A DNA stretch of 19,957 bases from JBBDJG01 sp040880005 (GTDB taxonomy: Bacteria > Actinomycetota > Thermoleophilia > Solirubrobacterales > JBBDJG01), in NCBI GenBank assembly GCA_040880005.1, contig JBBDJG010000023.1:1-19957 (forward strand), in the 5' to 3' direction. The notes under the pieces are model-generated. The model ran no database searches. It saw nothing but the letters and a program-made list of their open reading frames with translations, and was not told the DNA's origin. The translations under genes and the position numbers were made by a program. Shown here in pieces: positions 1-7,070 of the stretch. Each line of letters opens with the position of its first letter. Positions within the stretch are counted from its first letter, which is position 1.

Positions 1-44
1 GTAAACGAAACCCTGGCGGATTGAGGTAAACGAAACCCTGGCGG
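1..44. repeat. 19-nt direct repeat, two copies (1-19 and 26-44)
   Basis: The same 19 bases (beginning GTAAACGAAACC) occur at 1-19 and 26-44, giving a 25-nt period with a 6-nt spacer. On the plus strand the first copy reads V-N-E-T-L-A-D followed by TGA at 22-24. It could therefore be the last codons of a gene lying left of the window whose 3' end was tandemly duplicated. The array may continue to the left, which cannot be seen here. Confidence 0.75.
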
Positions 45-51
45 CTGTCAC

Positions 52-216
52 TTAGGGCCTATCTCGATAGGGAGTTGCGGCAATCTCCCTGCTGCAACCC
101 TTCGCTGGATCTTCGTCCTCGGATTCGCCAATGCAGCAAGCATTGGCTCATCCTCCTCCTTGCCCAGCTCGGGTTTCGCCGGGAGATCACCACACCCCTA
201 CCGGGATAGGCCCTTA
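52..216. repeat. Palindromic MITE-like element A with terminal inverted repeats
   Basis: Terminal inverted repeats GGGCCTATC (55-63) and GATAGGCCC (205-213) are perfect over 9 bp and extend imperfectly to 12. They are flanked on both sides by TTA (52-54 and 214-216), like a 3-bp target duplication. The inside folds end to end: 68-72 pairs with 196-200, 83-89 (ATCTCCC) with 181-187, 96-100 with 171-175, 104-108 with 164-168, and a perfect 8-bp hairpin is formed by 127-134 and 140-147. Element B at 7071-7237 has the same plan and shares the 12-nt core CTTCGTCCTCGG (here 111-122). No transposase is encoded. A non-autonomous mobile element is the likeliest reading; a structured RNA or terminator at the 3' end of fabD is the alternative. 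Confidence 0.6.
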
Positions 217-1188
217 GGCGCTGATTGCGCCGCTGAGCTGCTCGGCGGCTGCGTCGAGAGCCGCGATCGAGTCGATCACGAACACCCTGCGGTCTGGCTG
301 CATCTGCTGCGACAGCTCCGCTAGCTGGCCGCCGCCGCACTCGGCAAGCGCGCACGCCCGCGGCAGAAGCGGCAGAGCGTCCCGCCACCGCACTGGCATG
401 TAGACCTGATCTGCGAGCAGCCCGCGCCAGCGTTCCGGGTCGTCCTCGAACTGCGCCGAGATGCTCGAGACGACTGGGATCTCGGGCTTGGCGATCTCGA
501 CGTCCGCGAGCTGGGCCGCGATCGCGTCCCTGGCCTGCTCCATGGGCGGGGTGTGAAGGCCGCCGTTGTTGAGCACCAGCACGATCCGCTCGGCGCCCGC
601 ATCCTTGAGCTTCGGTGCGAGGCGGTCTATCGCTCGCGGCTCGCCGCCAACCATCATCTGGTGCGGGCTGTCGTACGTGGCAGGCCACACATCGCCCTGC
701 TCCTCGCAGATCTCAGTTACGACGCCCGGATCGGCCCCTTCGACTCGCACGATACGCAGGGGGTTCTTCTCGATGACCTGCGAGATCAGATCTGCCCTCG
801 CTTTGACGAGGCGCAGACCGGCCCCGAAGTCGAGCGACCCGGCGAATGCGAGCGCGGCAAACTCACCCAACGAGTACCCCGCCACTGCCTCGATCTTCAC
901 GCCGCGCCGCTGGAGCTCGCGGGCGTAGGCGAAGTTCAACAGGTACGACACCGGCTCCACCACGGGGAGGGGGTTGAGATCCGTCGACGGCCTGCGGCAG
1001 ATCTCCGCCGCATCGAGTCCGGTCAGCGAGTTGACCTGCTGTATCAGCTCCGGGGCAAACTTCTCCAGGTCAGCGGCCGTGTCGGGATGCCAGCTGCTGC
1101 GACCGGGGAGTATCAGGACGATCGAGTCCGAATCGGCGTCGACGCGATCGGAGACTGCTTGTCCGGAGGCAGAATGGGAGTCGGACAT
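214..1188 (-). CDS. fabD: Malonyl-CoA:ACP transacylase-like protein (FabD family)
   Basis: A 324-aa acyltransferase of the FabD fold, which normally loads malonyl groups onto acyl carrier protein for fatty acid synthesis in the cytoplasm. The nucleophile elbow GYSLGE places Ser106. Arg131 (KARADL) fits the malonate-carboxylate-binding arginine, and His212 (GGLHTPPM) fits the catalytic histidine. Two normally invariant sites differ: the N-terminal GQGSQ oxyanion motif reads GRSSW (29-33), and the TQP motif reads VEP (77-79). The 22-residue N-terminal extension before the first strand is hydrophilic. The ATG at 1188 has no strong Shine-Dalgarno sequence. The stop codon TAA is exactly the right-hand TTA flank of element A. 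Other fab genes would have to lie left of the window. The family call is firm; malonyl specificity is less certain because of the substitutions. Confidence 0.88.
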   Translation of the reverse strand: MSDSHSASGQAVSDRVDADSDSIVLILPGRSSWHPDTAADLEKFAPELIQQVNSLTGLDAAEICRRPSTDLNPLPVVEPVSYLLNFAYARELQRRGVKIEAVAGYSLGEFAALAFAGSLDFGAGLRLVKARADLISQVIEKNPLRIVRVEGADPGVVTEICEEQGDVWPATYDSPHQMMVGGEPRAIDRLAPKLKDAGAERIVLVLNNGGLHTPPMEQARDAIAAQLADVEIAKPEIPVVSSISAQFEDDPERWRGLLADQVYMPVRWRDALPLLPRACALAECGGGQLAELSQQMQPDRRVFVIDSIAALDAAAEQLSGAISA

Positions 1189-1371
1189 GAGGACTTCAAC
1201 CTACCATCGGACGTCAGGCGCTCGGACTCAAGCGCCAAGCTCGACCTGGTGCGGAATCGTGCCGTCATCAACGATTGCGCCGCTCCCAGGAGCGGGTGTA
1301 GAGTCGAATGTAGATCGACCCGAACGGAGACTCAGGTCGGTCGCAAGAAGGGATTCCGCGAGGAGGGGTTC

Positions 1372-1488
1372 ATGCACAGGCATCGAGAGCCAGACGCAGA
1401 AACCTGGCCGGCCCTCGTCTTCTTCGGTCTCGCCGTGCTCGGCATCCTGGGTGTGGCGGCAGCGCGTATCGCTCGGCTCGGGCGCTGA
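1372..1488 (+). CDS. Small single-pass membrane protein, 38 aa
   Basis: A short ORF reads MHRHREPDAETWPALVFF and continues as one hydrophobic helix (about residues 13-33) ending in a basic RIARLGR tail. This is the pattern of a small inner-membrane protein. A strong Shine-Dalgarno GAGGAGG (about 1360-1366) sits about 5 nt before the ATG, which is the main support. A weak promoter-like pair, TTGCGC (1275-1280) and TAGAGT (1299-1304) with 18 nt between, lies upstream in the gap that diverges from fabD. I do not recognise a family and no function can be assigned. The longer same-frame reading from 553 is antisense to fabD and was not used. Confidence 0.5.
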   Translation: MHRHREPDAETWPALVFFGLAVLGILGVAAARIARLGR

Positions 1489-1539
1489 TATCGCTCCGCG
1501 GCGAGCGCCGGCAAACATGCGATGGCTGAAGCGCTCGTG

Positions 1540-2325
1540 TCAGCGAGGCGGCATTCGCAGCGCGCCGTCGAGTCTGATCGTCTCCCCGTTCAGCATCGGG
1601 TTCTCGACCACATGCAGGGCGAGCGCCGCGAACTCGATCGGTTTGCCCAGCCGGCTCGGAAACGGGATCGCTTCGCCCAACTCCGCTCGCGCTTTCTCGG
1701 GCAGCGCTGCGAGCAGCGGGGTATCGAAAGTCCCGGGGGCGATCGTGCAGACGCGTATGCCGCGACTGGCGAGGTCGCGCGCCGCCGGAAGCGTCATGCC
1801 GACGATTCCGCCCTTCGACGCCGAGTAGGCGATCTGGCCGATCTGTCCGTCGAAGGCGGCGATCGAGGCGGTGTTCACGCAGACTCCGCGCTCACCTTCG
1901 CCGTCGGGCTGGTTCGCGGTCATCGAGGCGGCCGCCAGCCGCAGGACGTTGAACGTGCCGATCAAATTCACGCGCAAGACGGTCTCGAACGGACCCGGCT
2001 GATGCGGACCCTGCTTGGATGCGGTCCGCTCGGCCCAGCCGATGCCCGCGCAGCAGATGCTGACACGCAGGCCGCCCTCGGCTGTTTCGGCTTCGGCTAC
2101 GGCCCGCTCAACCTGCGAGGAGTCCTGTACGTCGCAGCGGACAAAGACGGCACCGTCTCCCAGGCTGCTTGCGAGGGTGGTGCCCTTCTCCTCGTTGACG
2201 TCGGCGATCACGACTCGTGCTCCGGCTGCCGACAGTGCGCGAGACGTCGCCTCGCCCAGCCCGGAAGCGCCGCCAACCACCATTGCTCCTACTCCCTCGA
2301 TCTGCACGGCGGGGACCTTATCCAT
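1540..2325 (-). CDS. Short-chain dehydrogenase/reductase, 3-hydroxyacyl-CoA dehydrogenase type 2 (HSD10)-like
   Basis: A 261-aa classical SDR. The Rossmann motif GGASGLG is at 18-24, with an acidic Asp42 after the second strand indicating NAD(H). The NNAG motif is CCAG (91-94). The catalytic tetrad is Asn120, Ser154, Tyr167 and Lys171 (YSASK). The C-terminal half (AFDGQIGQIAYSASKGG, then IAPGTFDTPLL and FPSRLGKP) closely follows the HSD17B10 group, which oxidises short-chain 3-hydroxyacyl-CoA and some hydroxysteroids. A role in beta-oxidation fits the enoyl-CoA hydratase encoded further along. The ATG at 2325 is chosen because the fold begins right after it. The frame stays open upstream, but that extension runs through a repeat element and looks non-coding. 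No Shine-Dalgarno is visible before this ATG; the 74-nt repeat ends about 2 nt upstream. Confidence 0.9.
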   Translation of the reverse strand: MDKVPAVQIEGVGAMVVGGASGLGEATSRALSAAGARVVIADVNEEKGTTLASSLGDGAVFVRCDVQDSSQVERAVAEAETAEGGLRVSICCAGIGWAERTASKQGPHQPGPFETVLRVNLIGTFNVLRLAAASMTANQPDGEGERGVCVNTASIAAFDGQIGQIAYSASKGGIVGMTLPAARDLASRGIRVCTIAPGTFDTPLLAALPEKARAELGEAIPFPSRLGKPIEFAALALHVVENPMLNGETIRLDGALRMPPR

Positions 2326-2326
2326 A

Positions 2327-2395
2327 TGTCTGCGGCGTCCGTAGGACGACGCTCCAGCATGCCGGGGGTCGAGGGGGCGGCGAGCCCCCCGTTGT
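2327..2395 (-). repeat. 74-nt-family structured repeat, copy C3 (minus strand)
   Basis: Read on the minus strand, this segment matches the two tandem units at 7252-7399. A G-run/C-run hairpin (GGGGGC, loop TCGCC, GCCCCC) is followed by the shared linker TCGACCCCC and CATGCTGGAGCG, then a second hairpin CGTCC-TAC-GGACG closed by GCG/CGC. Stem bases differ from the other copies but pairing is kept. The element ends about 2 nt before the SDR start codon, so it forms that gene's 5' leader and the start of the intergenic gap shared with the divergent gene at 2417. Confidence 0.75.
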
Positions 2396-2416
2396 TCGAC
2401 TCCGAGGGTGAGGAGT

Positions 2417-3031
2417 ATGCTGGCGAAACCTATGGCGGGTGTCACCTTCAAAGAGCGCATGGAAGGCTTTCTCGGCGAGTGCGAGCATGCGCCGTCCGAG
2501 CGAGGCGACTATCGAGCCGGCGCAGAAACTGCGCAGCAGGCCGGCCACGCCTGCCATTTCGATGCCACGATGGTGATGGAGGACATCGGCGCCTACGTGC
2601 GCGATCCCGAGCATCGCGCGCTCATGACGGGTAGCTTCTTCTGGGGCTCGGAAGACCCCACGCCGATACGCAACGGCCAATTCCAGCTCTATGTCAAGAA
2701 CCCTGACACCGGCGTTCGCGAGATGCGATACCGGTTCGACTTCGATTCTGCGCAGGATGAGAGCCTCACTTTCAGCGGCGTCAAGTGGATGAAGCCGAAG
2801 TCGCGGATCAACACCTGGGCTCCCTCGACGACGCTGTACTCGACCGTGTCTCGAACCGACGGGAGCGTTGCATGGTGCGGCGTTCTGACGATTGGATTGA
2901 AGGAGACAGCGAAGCTGTTCGGGTCGCTGCGGCCGATCAACGCCACCGATCGCAGTGAGGGTCGCCGGGCGGTGCTCGCCTTCAACAAATTTTTCATGGG
3001 CGAGCAGATCGCGATGCTACGCGAGGGCTGA
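2417..3031 (+). CDS. Stand-alone domain resembling the accessory domain of cholesterol-oxidase-like GMC oxidoreductases
   Basis: A 204-aa soluble protein with no signal peptide or membrane helix. The order of motifs VTFKERMEGFL, FDATMVMEDIGAYV, FQLYVKN, MRYRFDFD, LTFSGVKWMK, WAPSTTLYSTV, CGVLTIGLKETAKLF and FNKFFMGEQ is what I recall from the region following the FAD domain in multi-domain actinobacterial cholesterol-oxidase-like GMC oxidoreductases. That resemblance is from memory and should be treated as moderate. No catalytic residues can be assigned. Here the domain stands alone and diverges from the HSD10-like SDR, so a role in lipid or sterol metabolism is only an inference. Start choice is open: GTG 2408, ATG 2417 or ATG 2432; AGGAG at 2411-2415 is too close to 2417 to be a normal ribosome site. 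Confidence 0.75.
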   Translation: MLAKPMAGVTFKERMEGFLGECEHAPSERGDYRAGAETAQQAGHACHFDATMVMEDIGAYVRDPEHRALMTGSFFWGSEDPTPIRNGQFQLYVKNPDTGVREMRYRFDFDSAQDESLTFSGVKWMKPKSRINTWAPSTTLYSTVSRTDGSVAWCGVLTIGLKETAKLFGSLRPINATDRSEGRRAVLAFNKFFMGEQIAMLREG

Positions 3032-3058
3032 GCGCAGCTTCTCGATATATACAGCGCT

Positions 3059-3814
3059 CTAGGAACGCAGTGCGTAGCGCAGGAAGAGCGAGTCGCGAGC
3101 CAGATAGGCCGATTGCAGGCCGAGCGCCACCGGGCCCGGCAACGGCGCTCCCTCGACGATCGTGGTGCCCGCTTCGCCTCCCGCCACGAGCGGCGAGAGA
3201 GTCAGGAACAGCTCGTCGACGACGCCGGCAGCGACCATTGATCCGAGCAGCGTGGGACCGCCCTCCAACAGGATCGACCTGATCGATTGCTCGGCGCGCA
3301 GCCGGCGCATCGCTGCGTCGAAGTCGATCGTCTTGCCGGGTGTGCGCACTGCCGTGACCGAGGCGGCGCAGTCCGGGACATCGTCCTCGCAGCAGGTCAG
3401 GACGATCACTCGAGAGCTGGGGTCTTGAAACAGGGGGGCCTTCACTGGCAGGTTCATCGTTCGCGTTGCCGTGAGCGCGATCGGTGTCGCGGCCAGTCCA
3501 AGCGACTCACGACGCTTGCGTCGCTCGGACTCAGGCACCAGAGGCCCGTAGTGCTCGATCGCCATCGTCGCAGTGCCGGCCATGATCGCGTCGGTCTGTG
3601 TACGCAGCACATGGAACAACTCGCGATCCAGGTCGTTCGAGACACCAGCCGACCTCCCGCTCAACACGGCGCTGCCGTCCGCCGACGAGACCATGTTGGC
3701 CACGACGTACGGTCGATCCGACGGCGCCAGATCAGCGAGCTCGAGCCCGCCGTAGGCCTGCTGAGCGTCGATCTCCCGCCGCTCCGGGATCAGCTGGGTC
3801 AGCGTCGCCGTCAA
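3059..3814 (-). CDS. RibD C-terminal-domain (dihydrofolate-reductase-fold) pyrimidine reductase family protein
   Basis: A protein of about 251 aa with the RibD_C fold. RPYVVANMVSSADG (34-47) forms the first strand and NADP-binding loop, LLEGGPTLL (182-190) is the family's dinucleotide motif, and DELFLTLSPLVAGG (200-213) closes the sheet. In riboflavin synthesis this domain reduces the ribosylaminopyrimidine intermediate. Here there is no deaminase domain and no other rib gene, so the substrate is unknown. It is the last gene of the minus-strand egtB-egtD operon. The TTG at 3814 is used because it lies 8 nt after the egtD stop; an in-frame TTG at 3886 would overlap egtD by 64 nt and add residues that look like a frame shadow. 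No clear Shine-Dalgarno marks either. Its right end converges on the gene at 2417-3031, with 27 nt between. Confidence 0.88.
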   Translation of the reverse strand: MTATLTQLIPERREIDAQQAYGGLELADLAPSDRPYVVANMVSSADGSAVLSGRSAGVSNDLDRELFHVLRTQTDAIMAGTATMAIEHYGPLVPESERRKRRESLGLAATPIALTATRTMNLPVKAPLFQDPSSRVIVLTCCEDDVPDCAASVTAVRTPGKTIDFDAAMRRLRAEQSIRSILLEGGPTLLGSMVAAGVVDELFLTLSPLVAGGEAGTTIVEGAPLPGPVALGLQSAYLARDSLFLRYALRS

Positions 3815-3822
3815 CGCTGTCG

Positions 3823-4833
3823 TTATGAACTGCCGTTGGGGCCGGTGAGCGACAGCGCGAACATGCTCTCGGAGTCGGTGTACCAATCGAGCAGCTCGAG
3901 TCCCGCGCTGGAGTATTCGCGCGACAATCTCGAGCGCGAGAACTTGCAGGAGATTTCCGTGCGTATCTGCTCTCCCCGGTCGAACTCGATGTCGAGGTCG
4001 ATGGCCGTGATTCGCACTCGGTGTGCTTTTGTGGCGCGAAGTCGCATCTCGATGCGGCGGAGACTCTCGTCATAGAGCGCGACGTGCTCGAAGCATTGCG
4101 GATCGAAATCGCCGTCCAGACGCGAGTTGATGACGTGCAAGACGTTTCGGTTGAACTCTGCCGTGACGCCGGCAGAGTCGTTGTAGGCGGCCTCGAGTCG
4201 TGCTCGATCCTTGACCAAGTCAGTGCCGATCAAGAGGCGGTCGTCGGGGCCGAGCTGGTTGCGCAGGCTTCGAAATATCACCTGGCGCTCGCGCGGCTCG
4301 AGGTTGCCGATCGTTCCTCCCAAGAATGCAAATAGACGCCGGTCGCCGTTCATGGGCAGTCGGTCGAGGTGGGCCTGGAAGTCGCCGACCAGTCCGTGAA
4401 TCGCGAGCCTGCCGTCGTAGTGTCGCGCCAGCCTTGCGGCACAGTCGCGAACAGCGCTTTCGGATACGTCCACCGGCACGTAGGTGCGTGCCAGCCCGGC
4501 ATCGAACATTGGATCGAGCAGGGCATGCGTCTTGCGCGCCGAGCCGGGTCCCAGCTCCACCAGTTCACGTGGCTGTACCTGGTTGACGATCTCGGCCCCT
4601 CGCTGGTCGAGGATCGACTGTTCGACTCGGGTCGGGTAGTACTCAGGTTGCGCCGTGATGCGTTCGAACAGTTCGGACCCGCGCGCGTCGTAGAAGTACT
4701 TCGGGGGAAGCGTCTTCGGCGTTGAGGAAAGGCCGTCTCTGACGTCGGTGGCGAGACTCGCGAGCGTTCCGTCGCTCAGGTGAATGTCCATGGTGACGCT
4801 GGGAGAGGTGGCCTCGGTCATGGATTCGGCCAT
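3823..4833 (-). CDS. egtD: L-histidine N-alpha-methyltransferase (ergothioneine biosynthesis EgtD)
   Basis: A 336-aa SAM-dependent methyltransferase that trimethylates L-histidine to hercynine, the first step of ergothioneine synthesis. Diagnostic stretches are PPKYFYDARGSELFE (43-57), the histidine-binding EYYPTR segment (64-69), the SAM-binding ELGPGSARKT (93-102), VDVSESAV, and FLGGTIGN (170-177). Length and motif order match the EgtD family (about 320 aa). The start ATG lies 6 nt after the egtB stop codon, so the two genes are translationally close. A second ATG four codons in could also serve. The low-molecular-weight thiol it helps make is an actinobacterial antioxidant. The call is firm. 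Confidence 0.96.
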   Translation of the reverse strand: MAESMTEATSPSVTMDIHLSDGTLASLATDVRDGLSSTPKTLPPKYFYDARGSELFERITAQPEYYPTRVEQSILDQRGAEIVNQVQPRELVELGPGSARKTHALLDPMFDAGLARTYVPVDVSESAVRDCAARLARHYDGRLAIHGLVGDFQAHLDRLPMNGDRRLFAFLGGTIGNLEPRERQVIFRSLRNQLGPDDRLLIGTDLVKDRARLEAAYNDSAGVTAEFNRNVLHVINSRLDGDFDPQCFEHVALYDESLRRIEMRLRATKAHRVRITAIDLDIEFDRGEQIRTEISCKFSRSRLSREYSSAGLELLDWYTDSESMFALSLTGPNGSS

Positions 4834-4839
4834 CGCGTT

Positions 4840-6207
4840 CTACGCTCGCGCGGCCGGTTCGGCGTCGAGCGCGCAGCGGAAACCAGCGAACAGTTGGCTG
4901 CGATCCGGATGGTCCCAGTTGCGGAAGGCGCTGGAGACTGCTTGCGGTTGCGTCGACCAGGCACCTCCACGCAGCACACGGTAAGGCCCTCCGAAGAACT
5001 CTTGCGAATACTGCCGGTAGGGATAGGGCTCGAAGTCCGGATAGGCCCCGAACCGGCTCGCGGTCCACTCCCATACGTCACCGATCATCTGGAGCGCCCC
5101 GCACGGACTTGCACCGTCGGGGTAGCTGCCCCCCGGCGACGAGCCGAAGCCGAGCTGGTCGAGGTTGGCGCGGCCAGTGTGTGAGGGCTGCTCTCCCCAC
5201 GGGTAGGCCTGCTTGGTGGCCGAGGAGGAACTCCAGGACGCCGCCTTCTCCCATTCGTGTTCGCTCGGCAGCCGCTTGCCGACGGAACGCGCATACGCGT
5301 CGGCCTCGAACCAGGACACGTGACACACGGGCAGGCTCGGGTCGGCGGGCGCCCAACTCGAGAACGATCGGATCGAGAACGTGTCGCCGTCGCGTTGCCA
5401 GTAGCGTGGCAGCGAACGTTGCTCGCGCTGAACCCAGCGCCATCCGTCATCTGACCACAGCTCCGCTCGCTGGTAGCCGCCGGATTGGATGAAGTCGATG
5501 TAGGCGCCGTTGGTCACCGGTGTGCGGTCGACCCGGAAGGCATCCAGCCACACGTCGTAGGGCGGTCGCTCGTTGTCGTAGCTGAACACGAGCTTGTCGG
5601 CTCCCATTTCGAATTCCCCCGCCGGCACCGGCAACATCTCGTCGCCGGCAGCAGCGAGTGGCGCGTCGAGTGGGTCATGCGCGCGCTGCGGTTGGTAGGG
5701 CTCGCAGGTCATGAGCTGGATCGTCTGCAAAATCGTTTCGCTGTGCTGCATCTCGTGATGCAGAACCAGCTCGTAAACGTATCCGTCTGCCAGCAGCCGC
5801 TCGGAGTCAGCGGACAGGTCGGCCCGCGCCAAGCACTCGAGCGTTCTTCGCCGCACGGCTTCCATGTAGGAGAGACAATCGTCGCTGCGCAGATAGGGCA
5901 GTTGACCGCGTCCTTCGCGCGGCGCGGTGAAGGGGTCGTAGACGTCCTCCAGCTGCGCCCTCAACGGCTCCGCGCCGAACGCGTTCTGCACCAGCCACAG
6001 ATCTTCGAATGCGGCCATGTGCCCGAGGTCCCAGACGATCGGGCTCATCAGAGGGTCGTGGACACGATTGAGGGCGTCCTCGGAGAGCTGGTCCACCAGC
6101 GCGAGTGTGCGAGCCCGCGTCTGCTCCAGCCGCGCGGCGATCGCGTCACGCAGTCCCTCGGCGGAGGCTGTGGCGGGCGCGTTGGGCAAGGTGGTAATCC
6201 TACGCAC
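4840..6207 (-). CDS. egtB: Ergothioneine sulfoxide synthase EgtB (DinB_2 plus formylglycine-generating-enzyme fold)
   Basis: A 455-aa two-domain non-haem iron enzyme that joins hercynine to a sulfur donor using O2. The N-terminal DinB-like helical domain carries His63 (LGHMAAFE), His151 and His155 (HEMQH), fitting the three iron ligands known in EgtB. The C-terminal FGE-sulfatase domain runs from about 190 (VPAGEFEMGAD) through RTPVTNGAY, HVSWFEADAY, KRLPSEHEWEKAA and GDVWEWTAS to RGGAWST and FRCAL near 450. The start is GTG at 6207, 21 nt after the enoyl-CoA hydratase stop, with only a weak ribosome site. Whether it uses gamma-glutamylcysteine or free cysteine cannot be read from the sequence alone; no egtA or egtC is next to it. 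Confidence 0.95.
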   Translation of the reverse strand: MRRITTLPNAPATASAEGLRDAIAARLEQTRARTLALVDQLSEDALNRVHDPLMSPIVWDLGHMAAFEDLWLVQNAFGAEPLRAQLEDVYDPFTAPREGRGQLPYLRSDDCLSYMEAVRRRTLECLARADLSADSERLLADGYVYELVLHHEMQHSETILQTIQLMTCEPYQPQRAHDPLDAPLAAAGDEMLPVPAGEFEMGADKLVFSYDNERPPYDVWLDAFRVDRTPVTNGAYIDFIQSGGYQRAELWSDDGWRWVQREQRSLPRYWQRDGDTFSIRSFSSWAPADPSLPVCHVSWFEADAYARSVGKRLPSEHEWEKAASWSSSSATKQAYPWGEQPSHTGRANLDQLGFGSSPGGSYPDGASPCGALQMIGDVWEWTASRFGAYPDFEPYPYRQYSQEFFGGPYRVLRGGAWSTQPQAVSSAFRNWDHPDRSQLFAGFRCALDAEPAARA

Positions 6208-6228
6208 CTGTGTTTGAGCGGGGGCGGA

Positions 6229-7062
6229 TCATCTGCCTTGGAAACTGGCCTTGCCCGGGCCCTCCGACAGGAACGACTCGATGCCGGCCCTGAGGTCCTC
6301 GGTCTCGAACAGCGCCCCGATGATCTCGAGCGTGCGCCGATCGGCCTCGTCGACACCGCCGTCGCGCACCGAGCGTGCGAGCTGCTTGGTCGCTGCGTGG
6401 GCGAGGGTCGGTCCCTGCGCTAGGCGCATCGCGAAACGCATTGCCTTGTCATTCAATTCCGCCGCCGGGAGTACACGGTTGACCACGTTCCAGCGCTCGA
6501 GCGTCTCGGAGGTGAACAAGCCCGCGGACATGATCAGCTCCTTCGCGCGGGCAGGTCCGGCCCGCTCGACGAGACGCTGGTTCCCGCCCCACCCCGGTGT
6601 CAGGCCGATGACGGCCTCCACCAAGCCGAACGGCACGCCCTCGGCTGCCCAGATCAGGTCACAGGCCAGTGACAGCTCAAAGCCCGCAGTCAGACAGAGC
6701 GCGTGCACGACCGACAACGTGGGCATTGGCAACGCCTCGACACGCCTGATCAGTTCGAGGCCGGCGCCGAGCGCCTGAGCCCCATCGGCAACATCGAGGC
6801 CCTGAAACGAGTTTACGTCGGCGCCTCCCGTGAACACGTCGCCTCGCGCCACGATCGCAAGTGCCCGGGCATCGGAGCGCTCGACGTCGTCCACCGCCTG
6901 TTCGAGCGATCGCAGAAGCGGCTCGCCAAACAGATTCAGTGGCGGGTGGTCGATCACGATCGTGGCCAACGGGCCATCGCGCTCGACGCGTGCGGGTGGT
7001 TGGCTCAAACTGCTCGTTCCCGGGATCTCTGCCTCGGCGTACCCAGGCAGGTTCGTTCGCAC
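6229..7062 (-). CDS. Enoyl-CoA hydratase/isomerase family protein
   Basis: A 277-aa crotonase-fold enzyme. The oxyanion/CoA segment FTGGADVNSF is near 77-86. Both catalytic glutamates of true hydratases are in place: Glu129 in TAGFELSLACD and Glu149 in FGLVEAVIG, followed by the usual TPGWGGNQRL. This supports hydration of trans-2-enoyl-CoA to 3-hydroxyacyl-CoA. About 25 residues precede the fold, so the GTG start at 7062 may be slightly early, and a TTG around residue 19 is an alternative. It is the first gene of the minus-strand run that continues into egtB and egtD. Its upstream side is the repeat-filled gap at 7063-7417. Product family is certain; physiological substrate is not. Confidence 0.92.
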   Translation of the reverse strand: MRTNLPGYAEAEIPGTSSLSQPPARVERDGPLATIVIDHPPLNLFGEPLLRSLEQAVDDVERSDARALAIVARGDVFTGGADVNSFQGLDVADGAQALGAGLELIRRVEALPMPTLSVVHALCLTAGFELSLACDLIWAAEGVPFGLVEAVIGLTPGWGGNQRLVERAGPARAKELIMSAGLFTSETLERWNVVNRVLPAAELNDKAMRFAMRLAQGPTLAHAATKQLARSVRDGGVDEADRRTLEIIGALFETEDLRAGIESFLSEGPGKASFQGR

Positions 7063-7070
7063 GACTAGGG

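Noticed and set aside
1..44. Iteron-type replication origin
   Set aside because: Only two copies are visible, with no DnaA boxes, AT-rich stretch or replication gene nearby.
553..1371. Plus-strand frame extending upstream of the 38-aa membrane ORF
   Set aside because: It is antisense to fabD; only the last 38 codons, behind a strong ribosome site, look real.
3815..3886. TTG at 3886 as the start of the RibD-C reductase
   Set aside because: It would overlap egtD by 64 nt and add residues that look like a shifted reading of egtD. The TTG at 3814 fits the operon spacing better, though neither has a clear ribosome site.
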